Part shown: positions 18,424 to 31,935 of the stretch, in pieces
Layout: each line of letters begins with the position of its first letter
Numbering within the stretch: the first letter of the stretch is position 1
Origin: Xylophilus ampelinus
Lineage (GTDB): Bacteria > Pseudomonadota > Gammaproteobacteria > Burkholderiales > Burkholderiaceae_C
Assembly (NCBI RefSeq): GCF_003217575.1
Contig: NZ_QJTC01000016.1
Span: 1 to 64,000, forward strand
DNA: 64,000 bases
Reading direction: 5' to 3'
Notes under the pieces: generated by a model
The model's database searches: none
The model's input: only the letters and a program-made list of their open reading frames with translations
Told to the model about the DNA's origin: nothing
Position numbers and translations under genes: made by a program

Positions 18424-19386
18424 ATGCTCGCCCGCCTGCAGCAATGCATTACCTTCGGATTGCTCACGGTCGCGGTCGTCTGGCTGGCCGCCTGGTGGCG
18501 GTATTGCCCTGTGGTCGCTGTGGTGGGTGCACTGGCGACGCTGTTCGGCTACACCGTATTCCTGGCGGTCGAATGCATGCTGATGGTGGGCGCGCACCGG
18601 GGCGATCCAGCACCCGCGCCCCGGCCCGGCCAGGTGCTGCGCGCCTGGCTGCACGAATGCGTCACCTCACCGCGCGTGTTTTATTGGCGTCAGCCGTTTC
18701 GATACCGCGCCGTGCCCGACCACCTGCCGGCCGACGGCAGCGCCGAGGGCCGGCGCGGTGTGGTGCTGGTGCACGGCCTGTTCGGCAACCGGGGCTTCTG
18801 GACGCCGTGGATGCAGCGACTGCGCCGAAGCGGCCATCCTTTCGTGGCCGTGAGTCTGGAGCCGGTCTTCTGCTCGATCGACGATTACGCGCCCACGATC
18901 GACGCCGCCGTCGCCCGGCTGCAGGCCCTCACCGGCCGCCCGCCGGTGCTGGTCTGCCACAGCATGGGCGGCCTGGCGGCGCGCGCGTGGCTGCGCCGGG
19001 CGCGGGCGCAGGGCGATGGGAACGCTGCCGCCCGGGTGCACCGCATCGTCACCATCGGCACCCCGCACCACGGCACCGTGCTGGCGCACTGCAACCGCGG
19101 CGTGCACGCGCTGCAGATGCGGCCGGGCAGCGACTGGCTGGCCGCGCTGGCGCGGTCGGAGCCGGTCGGGCAGACGGCGCTCTTCGACTGCTGGTACTCC
19201 AACTGCGACCATATCGTGTTTCCTTGCAGCACCGCCGCGCTGCCGGGCGCCGACAACCGCCTGGTCGCCGGGTTGCCGCATGTGGCGCTGGCGTTTCACC
19301 CGCCCCTGGTGCGGGCGGTGTTGGACGAGGTCGGGCAGGGCGGCCGAAGCGGCGAAGCGGCGCACCTTTGGGCGATCCCGTTGTGA
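18424..19386 (+). CDS. Membrane-anchored alpha/beta hydrolase (triacylglycerol lipase-like)
   Basis: A 320-residue protein from ATG 18424 with two N-terminal hydrophobic helices (residues 9-28 and 32-55), then an alpha/beta-hydrolase domain. The oxyanion region is VVLVHGLFGNRGFW, and the nucleophile elbow is VCHSMGG with the catalytic Ser. IVTIGTPHHGT is typical of bacterial lipases and PGAP1-like esterases. A His near the end (GLPHVAL) could complete the triad. Substrate unknown. Base composition returns to the GC-rich backbone here, so it marks the right edge of the island. Confidence 0.85.
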   Translation: MLARLQQCITFGLLTVAVVWLAAWWRYCPVVAVVGALATLFGYTVFLAVECMLMVGAHRGDPAPAPRPGQVLRAWLHECVTSPRVFYWRQPFRYRAVPDHLPADGSAEGRRGVVLVHGLFGNRGFWTPWMQRLRRSGHPFVAVSLEPVFCSIDDYAPTIDAAVARLQALTGRPPVLVCHSMGGLAARAWLRRARAQGDGNAAARVHRIVTIGTPHHGTVLAHCNRGVHALQMRPGSDWLAALARSEPVGQTALFDCWYSNCDHIVFPCSTAALPGADNRLVAGLPHVALAFHPPLVRAVLDEVGQGGRSGEAAHLWAIPL

Positions 19387-19409
19387 TTACGAGGGCGATG
19401 CCGTAGGCT

Positions 19410-19429
19410 GAATGCGAATGACTTAGAAT
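19410..19429 (+). promoter_or_regulatory. Candidate Fur box upstream of the PepSY reductase
   Basis: GAATGCGAATGACTTAGAA lies about 140 bases before the reductase start and shares AATGCGAAT with the site upstream of the siderophore receptor (6757-6777). It suggests iron control of both. The match to the classical 19-bp palindrome is partial. Confidence 0.35.
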
Positions 19430-19571
19430 CCGAAGCCTTCCTGTGCTCGCCCTTCGGGCGGCGGGTACCGGTGCCTCGGGCACCGTCGTCCGGGCACCGG
19501 CGTTCCTGCCTTGTGCGGCCCGTACTCCGTGGAGTCGGCACCGTGCCTCTCCATTCCCTCGCCCGACGTCC

Positions 19572-22154
19572 ATGCCGCTGTTCAAGACAATCTGGTTCCA
19601 GCTGCACTGGTGCGTCGGCATCACCGCCGGCACTGTGCTGATAGTGATCGGGCTCTCGGGTGCGACGCTGTCGTTCCAGGGCGAGCTGCTGGACCTGTTC
19701 AACCCCGCCAGCGCGTCGATGCCGCTGCGCCCCGGCCGCCCGCTGCTGACGCCGCAGCAGCTGGTCGACGCGGCGCGCGGCGCTGGACAGGGGCGGGCGG
19801 TGCAGCGGGTTACCGTGTTCGCCGACCCGACGCTGCCGGCGCAGATCGTTTTCGTGCCGTTGCCCGGCCAGCGGCGCGGGCTGGCGGTGCGGGCCGACCC
19901 GGTGAGCGGCGAGGTGCTGCCCGCGCAGCGCGGCGCGGCCTTCTTCGACTGGGCCGAGCGGCTCCACCGCTGGCTGCTGCTGCCGCGCGATACCGGCAAG
20001 TCGGTCACCGGCACGCTGGCCGCCTGCCTGCTGCTCCTGGCGCTCTCGGGCCTCTACCTGCGCTGGCCGCGGCGCCCGCTGGCCTGGCGCACTTGGCTGA
20101 CCTTCGACACCCGGCTCGCCGGCCGGTCGTTCCTGTGGGGGCTGCATTCGGTGCTGGGCACCTGGGCGCTTGCGGCCTATGTCGTGTTCACGCTGAGCGG
20201 CCTGTACTGGGCCTTCGACGCGGTTCGGGTGCCGGTCGACCGCTGGGCCGGCGCGCCGCCGCATAGGGCGGCCGCACCGCGCCCGGCCGATGCGGGCGGC
20301 CCGCCGGCGGCACCGGATTTGGCGTCGGCGTGGATCAGCTTCGCGCGTATTGCGCACGGCTGGCAACTGGCGCAGTGGCGACTGCCCGAGCGCGCCGGGC
20401 AGCCGGTGCAGATCTTCTGGATGGGCGAAGACGCTGCGCACGACCGCGCCCGCAATCGACTGCATCTGCGACCCGACGGCAGCGTGCTGCTCGACGAGCG
20501 TTATGCCGACCTGCCGCGCGGCCAACGCTTTTTGGGTGCGATCTATCCGCTGCACCTGGGCAGCTATTTCGGCCTGCCGGGCCGCATCGCCATGATGCTG
20601 GCCGGCCTGTGCCTGCCGCTCTTCGTGATCACCGGCTGGATGCTTTACCTGGGCCGGCGCCGCGCCGCGCGGGCGGTGCGGCGCGAACGCGAAGCGCTGC
20701 AGGTCGCCGCACCGGGCCCGCCGTCCTCAGCAGCGGCCGGCGAGTCGGTGCTGGTCGCCTTCGCCAGCCAGTCGGGACGGGCGGAGCGGCTGGCGGTGCG
20801 CACCGTGGCCGCGCTGCGGGCGGCGGGTGCGGCGGCCACGCTGGCGCCGGTGACGCAGCTCGGCACCGAGCGGCTGCGCCACCACCGCCGGGTGCTGCTG
20901 GTGGCCAGCACCTTCGGCGAGGGCGATCCGCCCGACATGGCCCGCCGCTTCGCCCGCATCCTGGCCCGGACCGAAGGCGTGGTGCTGCCGCACCTGAAAT
21001 TCGGCCTGCTGGCGCTGGGCGATCGGCAATACGCCGCGTTCTGCGGCTGCGGCCACGGGCTGGTCCACCACCTGCAGCGGCTGGGCGCGCAGCCCCTGTT
21101 TCCGCCGGTCGAGATGGATGGCGAGGACCCGGCCGCCTGGACCCGCTGGCAGTCGGCCGTCGGCCGGCACCTGGGACTCGCGTTGCCGCAGGATGCGCAG
21201 GGGACTGCCGCCGCAGGACCCGAGGCGGAACCCGCCCGGCCGTGGCGCTTGGCGGAGCGGCGCTGGTTGAACCCGGGCAGCCTGGGTGCCCCGCTGTTCC
21301 GGGTGGTGCTGACGCCGCCTGCGGGCGTTCCGGCCGTCTGGCAGCCTGGCGCGCTGGTGGAGGTGTTTCCCCGGCATGCGGCCGACGTGGTGACCTCGGT
21401 GCTGCGTCGCGAGGGGTGGGACGGCACCGCGCCGGTCGCAGGCCCTGCGGGTGACTCCACCCTGGCGGAGCTGCTGGCCGGCAGCGTGCTGCCCGCGCCC
21501 GGTGCGCAGGCGCCGGACGCCGCGCCGCAGCAGGTGGCCGACGGGCTGCGGCCGCTGGCGCCGCGCCGGTACTCCGTCGCATCCTTGCCGGCCGACGGCA
21601 CGGTGCAGCTGCTGGTGCGGCAGGTGCGCCACGACGCGGGGCTCGGCCTCGCTTCGGGCTGGCTCAGCACGCACTCACCAGTGGGCGCCGAGGTGGCGAT
21701 GCGGCTGGAGGAGAACCCGGACTTCGCGCTGGCCGATGGCGACGGGCCGGCGATCTTCATCGGCAGCGGGTCGGGCTATGCGGGGCTGCGGGCGCTGCTG
21801 ACGGCACGGATGCGGGCCGGCCACGGCCGCAACTGGCTGCTGTTCGGCGAACGCCAGCGGGCGCACGACAGTTTTTGCGAAGACGAAACCGCCGGCTGGC
21901 AGGCCCGCGGCCTGCTGGCGCACCGCGACTTCGCCTATTCGCGCGACCAAGCCGGGCGGGTCTACGTGCAGGACTGCCTGCGGGCCGAGGCGCACCGGCT
22001 GCGGGGTTGGATCGGCGAGGGTGCGACGCTGTACGTCTGCGGCAGCCTGGACGGCATGGCCGCAGGGGTGTACGCGGCGCTGGCCGAGCTGCTGGGCGCC
22101 GACGCGGTGGAAGACCTGATCGCCGACGGCCGCTACCGGCGCGACGTGTACTGA
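19572..22154 (+). CDS. PepSY-flavodoxin-FAD/NADPH reductase fusion (CysJ-like, iron-reductase type)
   Basis: An 860-residue inner-membrane fusion. Residues about 1-370 are a PepSY transmembrane module with at least four helices (FQLHWCVGITAGTVLIVIGLSG, then segments near 150, 195 and 335). Residues about 390-530 are a flavodoxin-like FMN domain (VLVAFASQSGRAERLA, STFGEGDPPD). The remainder is an FAD/NADPH reductase module (RRYSVASL, IGSGSGYAGLRA, YVCGSLDGMA). Electrons would pass from NADPH through FAD and FMN to membrane haem or metal and reduce ferric siderophores at the periplasmic face. ATG 19572 starts directly before the first helix. Confidence 0.88.
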   Translation: MPLFKTIWFQLHWCVGITAGTVLIVIGLSGATLSFQGELLDLFNPASASMPLRPGRPLLTPQQLVDAARGAGQGRAVQRVTVFADPTLPAQIVFVPLPGQRRGLAVRADPVSGEVLPAQRGAAFFDWAERLHRWLLLPRDTGKSVTGTLAACLLLLALSGLYLRWPRRPLAWRTWLTFDTRLAGRSFLWGLHSVLGTWALAAYVVFTLSGLYWAFDAVRVPVDRWAGAPPHRAAAPRPADAGGPPAAPDLASAWISFARIAHGWQLAQWRLPERAGQPVQIFWMGEDAAHDRARNRLHLRPDGSVLLDERYADLPRGQRFLGAIYPLHLGSYFGLPGRIAMMLAGLCLPLFVITGWMLYLGRRRAARAVRREREALQVAAPGPPSSAAAGESVLVAFASQSGRAERLAVRTVAALRAAGAAATLAPVTQLGTERLRHHRRVLLVASTFGEGDPPDMARRFARILARTEGVVLPHLKFGLLALGDRQYAAFCGCGHGLVHHLQRLGAQPLFPPVEMDGEDPAAWTRWQSAVGRHLGLALPQDAQGTAAAGPEAEPARPWRLAERRWLNPGSLGAPLFRVVLTPPAGVPAVWQPGALVEVFPRHAADVVTSVLRREGWDGTAPVAGPAGDSTLAELLAGSVLPAPGAQAPDAAPQQVADGLRPLAPRRYSVASLPADGTVQLLVRQVRHDAGLGLASGWLSTHSPVGAEVAMRLEENPDFALADGDGPAIFIGSGSGYAGLRALLTARMRAGHGRNWLLFGERQRAHDSFCEDETAGWQARGLLAHRDFAYSRDQAGRVYVQDCLRAEAHRLRGWIGEGATLYVCGSLDGMAAGVYAALAELLGADAVEDLIADGRYRRDVY

Positions 22155-22214
22155 GCAGCGCCTATGCGGTCCGGAACGCGACCGACTCCACCAGGAAACC
22201 GGGCCTCGCCCCGT

Positions 22215-23342
<1,128 letters not shown>

Positions 23343-23452
23343 GGGGCTCCTGGGGATGTGATGCGCCACTGTATCGGCGCGGCTCCACAGATTGGCTGCG
23401 AACTGGCAGAGCGCACCGTTCCCTGGCGCAGGAAACATGCAAAATTCCGCGC

Positions 23453-23926
23453 ATGGAAGCACTCGACAAGCTCGATACGCTGATTTTGCGCAGGCTGCAG
23501 GCCGACGGCCGGGCCAGCTACGAGAACATCGCCGAATCGGTGGGCCTGTCGCCCAGCGCGGTGCTGCGCCGGGTGCGCCGACTGGAAGACAGCAAGGTGA
23601 TCGACCGCTACGTCGCCCTGGTGCGGCCCGAGGCCGTGGGTCTGGGCCTGACCGCCTACCTGAACGTGCGGCTGGAGAAACACGCCGAGATTCAGAAGCG
23701 CAACCCGATGGACCTGTTCCGCGCCGGCGTCCAGACCTGGCCCGAGGTGGTCGAGTGCGCCGCCCTCACCGGCGAGATGGACTACCTGCTGCGGATCGTG
23801 GTGGCCGACATGGCCCACTACAGCCGCTTCATCATGGACACGCTGCTGCGCCACCCCAGCGTGGAGGACTGCAAGACCAGCTTCGTGCTCGACCGGGTCA
23901 AGGCGACCACCGCGGTGCCGTTGTAG
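23453..23926 (+). CDS. Lrp/AsnC family transcriptional regulator
   Basis: A 157-residue regulator. An N-terminal winged helix-turn-helix ([27 protein letters not shown]) is followed by a ligand-binding RAM/AsnC domain with the usual amino-acid-responsive strand order. It is transcribed divergently from hppD and is the obvious candidate regulator of tyrosine degradation. Length and start are normal for the family. Confidence 0.92.
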   Translation: MEALDKLDTLILRRLQADGRASYENIAESVGLSPSAVLRRVRRLEDSKVIDRYVALVRPEAVGLGLTAYLNVRLEKHAEIQKRNPMDLFRAGVQTWPEVVECAALTGEMDYLLRIVVADMAHYSRFIMDTLLRHPSVEDCKTSFVLDRVKATTAVPL

Positions 23927-24009
23927 GGCCGTGCGGCGGACGCTGCGCTTTCGCCACACGGCAATTCCTCCGGATCGGAAGGACTAGGGAAAACCCTTAA
24001 AATCGACGC

Positions 24010-24735
24010 ATGATCGCGCCCAAAAACTTCCTGCAAGCGTCCTTCCATGCCGGGCGCAACTGGCTGCGGCCCACCCGCGCCACGGACGAGGGCGCGGCCG
24101 ACCTGCCGCCGGCGCTGGTGCCGATCCGCACCCTGGGCCCCGCTTACCGCGAGCGCATCGCCGCCCACCTGCTGTCGCTGGAGCCCGAATACCGCTACCT
24201 GCGCTTCGGCTATGCGGCCGGCGAAGAGCAGATCCGCCGCTACGTCGACCAGCTCGACTTCGCCAAGGACAAGATCTTCGGGATCTACAACCGCAGGCTC
24301 GAGCTGATCGCCGTCGCCCACCTGGCCTTCGGCGACGCTGCGCAGCCCACCCGGCGTGCCGAGTTCGGCGTGTCGGTGGTGCGGACCGCCCGGGGCTGCG
24401 GCCATGGTGCACGGCTGTTCCGGCGGGCGGGGGTGCATGCGCGCAACGCCGGCGTGGCCGAGATACTCATCCACGCCCTGAGCGAGAACACCGCCATGCT
24501 GCGCATCGCCCGCAAGGCCGGTGCCAGGGTGCGGCGCGACGGCTCGGAATCCGAGGCCTATCTGGCGCTGCCGCCGGCCGATCTCGACAGCCGGGTGGCC
24601 CAGGTGGTCGAGCAGCACCTGGCCGAGGTGGACTACCGCCTGAAGGTCCAGGCCAAGCAGTTCTGGGACGTGCTGGGCGGCGTGCAGGAAGTGCGCGCCG
24701 GCGTGCGGCAGGGTCGGTTCCGCTCCGGGCAGTAG
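24010..24735 (+). CDS. GNAT family N-acetyltransferase
   Basis: A 241-residue protein with a GNAT domain in residues about 35-180. A region resembling acetyl-CoA motif A is seen in EFGVSVVRTARGCGHGARLF, with a Gly-rich loop. The N-terminus (KNFLQASFHAGRNW) is shared with a beta-proteobacterial subfamily. The acceptor is unknown. It stands just upstream of corC but with its own leader of more than 100 bases, so co-transcription is uncertain. Confidence 0.85.
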   Translation: MIAPKNFLQASFHAGRNWLRPTRATDEGAADLPPALVPIRTLGPAYRERIAAHLLSLEPEYRYLRFGYAAGEEQIRRYVDQLDFAKDKIFGIYNRRLELIAVAHLAFGDAAQPTRRAEFGVSVVRTARGCGHGARLFRRAGVHARNAGVAEILIHALSENTAMLRIARKAGARVRRDGSESEAYLALPPADLDSRVAQVVEQHLAEVDYRLKVQAKQFWDVLGGVQEVRAGVRQGRFRSGQ

Positions 24736-24858
24736 GGCGTCGCGCCGGCCGGTACGGCACGAAAGCTCCGCGCCGCGGAGCCCTGGCAGCCGCATGGACA
24801 GGCGTTAGGCGCTATCCTCGGGCCATCTCCACTACCGCACGTCCTGCACCCCCAGACT

Positions 24859-25731
24859 GTGTCTGAACCCCACCCCGCGCGTGTCGACCGCGAAGACAAG
24901 CGCACGTTTCTCCAGAAAGTCGCCGAGTTCATCCACCCGGCCCCGGATTCGAAAGAGCAGCTGATCGAGATCCTGGCCGAGGCCGAGAACAACGACGTGA
25001 TCGGCGCCGAATCCCGCGTCATGCTCGAAGGCGTGCTGCGCCTGGCCGACAAGACCGCCGGCGACGTGATGGTGGCGGCCCCCCGGATGGATCTGGTGGA
25101 CATCGACGCGCCGTACGACCAGCTGCTGCACCTGGTCATCGACACGGCCCACTCCCGCTTCCCGGTCTACAGCGGTGAGCGCGAGAACATCATCGGCATC
25201 CTGCTCGCCAAGGACCTGCTCAAGCTCCAGCGAGCGCCCGAGCTCAACATCCGCGCCCTGCTGCGCGCCGCCGTCTTCGTGCCCGAGAGCAAGAGCCTGA
25301 ACGACCTGCTGCGCGAGTTTCGCGGCAACCGCAATCACCTGGCGGTGGTGATCGACGAGTTCGGCCGCGTGGCCGGCCTGATCACGATCGAGGACGTGCT
25401 CGAAGAGATCGTCGGCGAGATCGAGGACGAGTTCGACATCGTCGAGGACGAGGGCGATATCTTCGCCCTGGCCGACCGCACCTACCGCGTCAGCGGCGAC
25501 ACCCCGGTCGAGCGGGTGGCGGAGGCCTTCGAGGCGAACCTGCATGCCACCGATGCCGACGAGGAGTTCGAGACCATCGGCGGCCTGATCGCCCACGAGA
25601 TGGGCCATGTGCCGCGCCGCGGCGAGATGCATGTGATGGGCGGACTGCAGTTCCTGGTGCTGCACGTCCGGGGCGGCGCGGTGCGCTGGTTCAAGGTCAT
25701 GCCGCAGGTCGCGCCGGCCGACGCCGGCTGA
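24859..25731 (+). CDS. corC: CorC/HlyC family protein with tandem CBS domains
   Basis: A 290-residue cytoplasmic protein. Two CBS domains (about 65-185, with APRMDLVDID and VVIDEFGRVAGLITIEDVLE) are followed by a CorC/HlyC C-terminal domain. CorC is linked to magnesium/cobalt efflux, and the CBS pair usually binds adenine nucleotides. The start is GTG 24859, giving MSEPHPARVDREDKR, which matches the usual family start. The stop overlaps the lnt start as TGATG; corC-lnt is a widely conserved pair. Confidence 0.93.
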   Translation: MSEPHPARVDREDKRTFLQKVAEFIHPAPDSKEQLIEILAEAENNDVIGAESRVMLEGVLRLADKTAGDVMVAAPRMDLVDIDAPYDQLLHLVIDTAHSRFPVYSGERENIIGILLAKDLLKLQRAPELNIRALLRAAVFVPESKSLNDLLREFRGNRNHLAVVIDEFGRVAGLITIEDVLEEIVGEIEDEFDIVEDEGDIFALADRTYRVSGDTPVERVAEAFEANLHATDADEEFETIGGLIAHEMGHVPRRGEMHVMGGLQFLVLHVRGGAVRWFKVMPQVAPADAG

Positions 25732-27305
25732 TGGCCGCCACCGCTCCTGCCGCCCCGCGGGGCGCGCCCTGGGGCCCGTATGCCCTGGCGATCGCCGCGG
25801 GCGTCTTGCAGGCGATGTCGATCGCCGCTCCCTGGAACGGCCAGCCGCTGTGGTGGCTGCAGCTGTTGTCGCTGGCGGCGTTCTTCGGTCTGCTGGAGCG
25901 CACCGGCACCATCGCCCGCGCGGCCTGCGCCGGCTGGCTCTTCGGCACCGCCTGGCTCTGCGCCACCTACTGGTGGCTCTTCATCTCGCTGCACACCTAC
26001 GGCGGCCTGGCCGCACCGCTGGCGGGGCTGGCGGTGCTGGGGCTGGCGGCCTTCCTGTCGCTCTACTACGGCGCCGCGGCGGGTTTCTACAAGGCATTCA
26101 CGCCCCGCCGCGTCACGGCGCGCGCGGTGCTGCTCGGCCTGCTGTGGATGCTGGCCGAACTGCTGCGCGGCCACTGGTTCACCGGCTTTCCCTGGGGCGC
26201 GGGCGGCTATGCCCATGTGGACGGTGCCGCGCCGTGGCTGGCGCCGTGGATCGGGGTGTACGGCATCGGCGGGCTGGCGGCCATGGCGGCCGCGGCGGTC
26301 GCATCGCTGCTGACCGCCCGGCGCTGGTCGATGGCCGGCGGCGTGGCGCTGCTGGCGGTGGCGGTCTCGGTCGGGCCTGCGCTGGTCGGGCGCAGTGCGG
26401 ACGAGGCGCCGGGCACGCCGCTCTCTCTGGCCCTGCTGCAGGGCAACATACCGCAGGACGAGAAGTTCCAGCCCGGCACCGGCGTGCCGATCGCGCTGCA
26501 GTGGTACGGCGAGCAGTTGCAGGGCGCGACCGCCTCGCTGGTGGTGGCGCCCGAGACGGCCCTGCCCCTGCTGCCGCAGGACCTGCCGGCCGGCTACGGC
26601 GAGGCGTTGCAGGCGCGCTTTTCCACCGGCGCGCAGGCGGCGCTGGTCGGCATCCCGATGGGCTCGGCGCGCGAGGGCTACAGCAACTCGGTCCTCGGCT
26701 TCCGGCCCGGCCAGCCGCTCTACCGCTACGACAAGCACCATCTGGTGCCGTTCGGCGAATTCGTCCCGCCGCTGTTCCGCTGGTTCACCGAGATGATGAA
26801 CATCCCGCTGGGAGACTTCAACCGGGGCGGCCTGGGCCAGGCGCCCTTCGACTGGCAGGGCCAGCGCATCGCGCCCAACATCTGCTACGAGGATCTGTTC
26901 GGCGAGGAGATCGCGCGCAATTTCGCCGACCCGGCGCGGGCGCCCACCATCCTGGTCAACCTGAGCAACATCGGCTGGTTCGGCGACAGCCTGGCGATCG
27001 ACCAGCACCTGCAGATCTCGCGGATGCGCACCCTGGAGTTCGACCGGCCGATGGTGCGCGCCACCAACACCGGCGCCACCGCGGTGATCGACCACCGCGG
27101 ACGAGTCGTCGACAGCCTGCCGCGCCTGACCCGGGGCGTGCTGCTCGCCCGGGTCACCGGTCGCGGCATCGACGGCACCGCGCCAGGCGCGATCACGCCG
27201 TTCGCCCGCTGGGCCGCGCAGTGGGGGCTGGTGCCGCTCTGGCTGCTGTCGATGGGCGCAGCGGCCGTCGCCGCTTTCACCTCGTTGCGGCGCCGCGGCG
27301 CATAG
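25731..27305 (+). CDS. lnt: Apolipoprotein N-acyltransferase
   Basis: A 524-residue inner-membrane enzyme that adds the third acyl chain to lipoproteins. It has about six N-terminal membrane helices (residues 10-200), then a nitrilase-like periplasmic domain. The catalytic triad is visible as Glu in VVAPETALP, Lys in [11 protein letters not shown] and Cys in [11 protein letters not shown] final membrane segment follows ([16 protein letters not shown]). It is coupled to corC by start-stop overlap. The 214 bases after it contain no gene. Confidence 0.95.
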   Translation: MAATAPAAPRGAPWGPYALAIAAGVLQAMSIAAPWNGQPLWWLQLLSLAAFFGLLERTGTIARAACAGWLFGTAWLCATYWWLFISLHTYGGLAAPLAGLAVLGLAAFLSLYYGAAAGFYKAFTPRRVTARAVLLGLLWMLAELLRGHWFTGFPWGAGGYAHVDGAAPWLAPWIGVYGIGGLAAMAAAAVASLLTARRWSMAGGVALLAVAVSVGPALVGRSADEAPGTPLSLALLQGNIPQDEKFQPGTGVPIALQWYGEQLQGATASLVVAPETALPLLPQDLPAGYGEALQARFSTGAQAALVGIPMGSAREGYSNSVLGFRPGQPLYRYDKHHLVPFGEFVPPLFRWFTEMMNIPLGDFNRGGLGQAPFDWQGQRIAPNICYEDLFGEEIARNFADPARAPTILVNLSNIGWFGDSLAIDQHLQISRMRTLEFDRPMVRATNTGATAVIDHRGRVVDSLPRLTRGVLLARVTGRGIDGTAPGAITPFARWAAQWGLVPLWLLSMGAAAVAAFTSLRRRGA

Positions 27306-27519
27306 CGTCTGCGCGGACGGCGCGCATGCCGGTATGCGCATACGGCATGGCCGCCGCACGCCGAAAGACCGGGGGCCGCATACGATCTCGCCGGGCTGCG
27401 TTGGCGCATCGGCGACATCGCACGGCAGGTCACCGCACGGTGTCCCGCCGCCGCCGGCTGCGCCGGAACGGGCCTGCCCGCTATTTTCTTCCATCCGCCC
27501 GCCGCGGAGAAAGCCAGTC

Positions 27520-29999
<2,480 letters not shown>

Positions 30000-30001
<2 letters not shown>

Positions 30002-30095
30002 GTACTCCCCCAGGCTACGCACTTCGTGTCTTCGCCTACCCCCTCGCCGGGGGCGACATCGCTGGACCGGCAGAGCCGGATCCAGGATGCCCGGG
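30000..30095 (+). repeat. Dispersed intergenic repeat, family B, copy 1
   Basis: Begins at the asparaginase stop with CTCCCCCAGGCTACGCACTT, then CGTGTCTTCGCC, a CCCCTCGCCGGGGGCGAC hairpin and CGGCAGAGCCGGATCCA. The same order of blocks recurs at 37503, 40024 (two copies) and 56154. Confidence 0.7.
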
Positions 30096-30138
30096 TGGGG
30101 GCGGGGGCAGGGCGTGAGGGGCGGGTGCTTGTTTGAAG

Positions 30139-30166
30139 AGGCCACTGCATGCAGTGGCCTTTTGTT
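30139..30166 (+). terminator. Rho-independent terminator after the asparaginase gene
   Basis: A perfect palindrome, GGCCACTGCATGCAGTGGCC, is followed by TTTTGTT. It would end transcription from gdhA-asparaginase. It separates the operon from the convergent PAP2 gene. Confidence 0.75.
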
Positions 30167-30191
30167 GGGCGCTCGGGATGGGTTTTGAAGG

Positions 30192-30246
30192 AAAAGATGC
30201 TGTAGCCGGCACGGTACGCCGGCCACCAGCTATCGATTTCGTAGCA
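30192..30246 (-). repeat. Dispersed intergenic repeat, family A, copy 2 (inverted)
   Basis: Read on the minus strand: TGCTACGAAATCGATAGCTG, then GGCCGGCGTACCGTGCCGGC, then TACAGCATCTTTT. It has the two-block structure of the other copies, an AT-rich stem (GCTA...TAGC) followed by a GC-rich stem (CCGGC...GCCGG). Confidence 0.65.
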
Positions 30247-30260
30247 TGTGCCGGTGCGGT

Positions 30261-31088
30261 TCAGCGGCGGGCGAGGCGGTGGTGGCGGGCGTATTCGCAG
30301 CTGGCGATGCAGACGGCGAGCCAGGCAGCGCCGGAGCAGAGGCCGGCCAAGACGTCGCTGGCGAAATGGACCTGCAGGAAGATGCGGCTGCACGCCGTGG
30401 TGAGGACGATCGCCGCGGCCAGCATCGAGGCCGGGACATGCCAGCGCGGGGGTATCAGGCGCCAGGCCAGGTAGGCGAGCATGCCGTAGGTGACCATCGC
30501 GCCGGAGCTGTGGCCGCTGGGAAAGCTGTAGCCCGACGCGAGAGAGGGCATGCCGTCGTAGAGCGGGCGGGCGCGCAGAAAAATCTGCTTGAGCGCAGGG
30601 TTGAGGACGGCGTTGCCCGCCGTCGCCGCGATCCAGCCCAGCGCCAGGCCGCGGCGCTGGCCGGTCCACAAAGCCATTGCCACGGCGATGCCCATCACGA
30701 TCAGCACCAGGGGTTCGCCGAAGTAGGTCAGCCAGCGAAAGGCGGCCAGAGCGAAGGTGGGCGTTTCGGCGGTGACGTGCAGGCTGAGCGCCTCGTCGGC
30801 GCGCTGCAGTGTGCGTCCGTCGCCCAGCAAGCGCGCGACGGCGGCGAACGCTGCGGCGGTCGCCAGCACCACCACGCCGCCGGCCGCGAGGCTGCCGCCC
30901 AGGGTGCGCAGGTAGCGGCCGCGCGGCGCGGTTCGCGGGGGGGCGTGCTGTCCGTCGTGGGGCGTGAGCCAGGCGGTGGCGGCGCCGGCGCCCGCCAAGG
31001 CGATGGCCAGCAGTACCAGGAAGGCCGGCCATGCATGCAGGCCGGCCTGCGTGGCCAGGGCCACCCAGTCAGTGGGAGCGGCGGCCAT
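30261..31088 (-). CDS. PAP2 family phosphatase (membrane lipid phosphatase)
   Basis: A 275-residue multi-span protein. The three PAP2 motifs are present: KQIFLRARP, YSFPSGHSSG and SRIFLQVHFASD, with catalytic His in the last two. Such enzymes remove phosphate from phosphatidic acid, PGP or undecaprenyl diphosphate on the periplasmic side. ATG 31088 lies within the end of the metallophosphoesterase gene (20-base overlap), so the pair is coupled. It is the last gene of a three-gene operon with a diacylglycerol kinase. Confidence 0.9.
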   Translation of the reverse strand: MAAAPTDWVALATQAGLHAWPAFLVLLAIALAGAGAATAWLTPHDGQHAPPRTAPRGRYLRTLGGSLAAGGVVVLATAAAFAAVARLLGDGRTLQRADEALSLHVTAETPTFALAAFRWLTYFGEPLVLIVMGIAVAMALWTGQRRGLALGWIAATAGNAVLNPALKQIFLRARPLYDGMPSLASGYSFPSGHSSGAMVTYGMLAYLAWRLIPPRWHVPASMLAAAIVLTTACSRIFLQVHFASDVLAGLCSGAAWLAVCIASCEYARHHRLARR

Positions 31089-31935
31089 TGATCGTGATGC
31101 GGGAGACGGGGCCGGTGGCGGGCACTGCCAGGTCCAGCCCGTCGGACTGGGCCAGCACGAAGCGCTGCTCGGCGGCAGCGTAGTTCCAACGCTCCACACG
31201 GCAGCGGCGATGGCCGTCGGCGCATTCCGCATGCAGCAGGTTGACCGAGTTGGGCGCGCCGGGCCGCACGCGGGAGGAGACGGCCGTGCCGGCCTGCACC
31301 GCCCACAGCGGATGCGGCAGCGTGCGCGTCCGGTGCAGCGGCAGCACGAAGGGCAGGTGGATGTGGCCGCCCAGCACCATGTCGGCACCCGCGTCCGACC
31401 AGCGCCCGATCGCCGCCTCGGCGCCGCGCAGGATGTTGCCTGCGTCGGCATCGCGGGTGACGGCGACCGGCTGGTGCACCACCACCACCCGCACCTGCCG
31501 GGGCGCTGCGTGGCGCGCGGTTTCCAGCGCCTGTGCGGTGCGCTCGATCTGTTCGGCCGACACCTCGCCGTTCTCGTGCCGGTACCAGCGGGTGGTGTTG
31601 TGGGTCAGCACCAGGAACTCGGGAGTGTTCACCACCGGCTCCAGGTCGCGGCCCATCGCGGCGCGATGGCGGCCGTAGGGGTCGAACAGGCGGGCGCGCA
31701 GGTCGAACAGCGGAATGTCGTGGTTGCCGGGGACGACGGCCCATCGCGGGATCGTCAGCCGGTCGATCCAGGCGCGGGCCGCGGCGAACTGCGACCGCGT
31801 GGCGCGCTGGGTCACGTCGCCGGAGAGCACGGCCAGGGCCGGCGGGCGCTCCCGCACCAGGCGCTCCAGGGCGTCCAGCACCGCGGGCTGCTCGGTGCCG
31901 AAGTGGGTATCGGACAGGTGCAGCAGCACGCTCAC
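31069..31935 (-). CDS. Calcineurin-like metallophosphoesterase
   Basis: A 288-residue phosphoesterase from GTG 31935, which overlaps the kinase stop as GTGA. Metal-binding motifs appear in order: LSDTHFG, LSGDVTQR, VPGNHD, VVVHQPV and LGGHIHLP. The set is complete, so it should be active on a phosphomonoester or diester. By context it may act on a lipid or lipid headgroup phosphate. The C-terminal 50 residues form strands without further motifs. Confidence 0.9.
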   Translation of the reverse strand: MSVLLHLSDTHFGTEQPAVLDALERLVRERPPALAVLSGDVTQRATRSQFAAARAWIDRLTIPRWAVVPGNHDIPLFDLRARLFDPYGRHRAAMGRDLEPVVNTPEFLVLTHNTTRWYRHENGEVSAEQIERTAQALETARHAAPRQVRVVVVHQPVAVTRDADAGNILRGAEAAIGRWSDAGADMVLGGHIHLPFVLPLHRTRTLPHPLWAVQAGTAVSSRVRPGAPNSVNLLHAECADGHRRCRVERWNYAAAEQRFVLAQSDGLDLAVPATGPVSRITINGRRSH

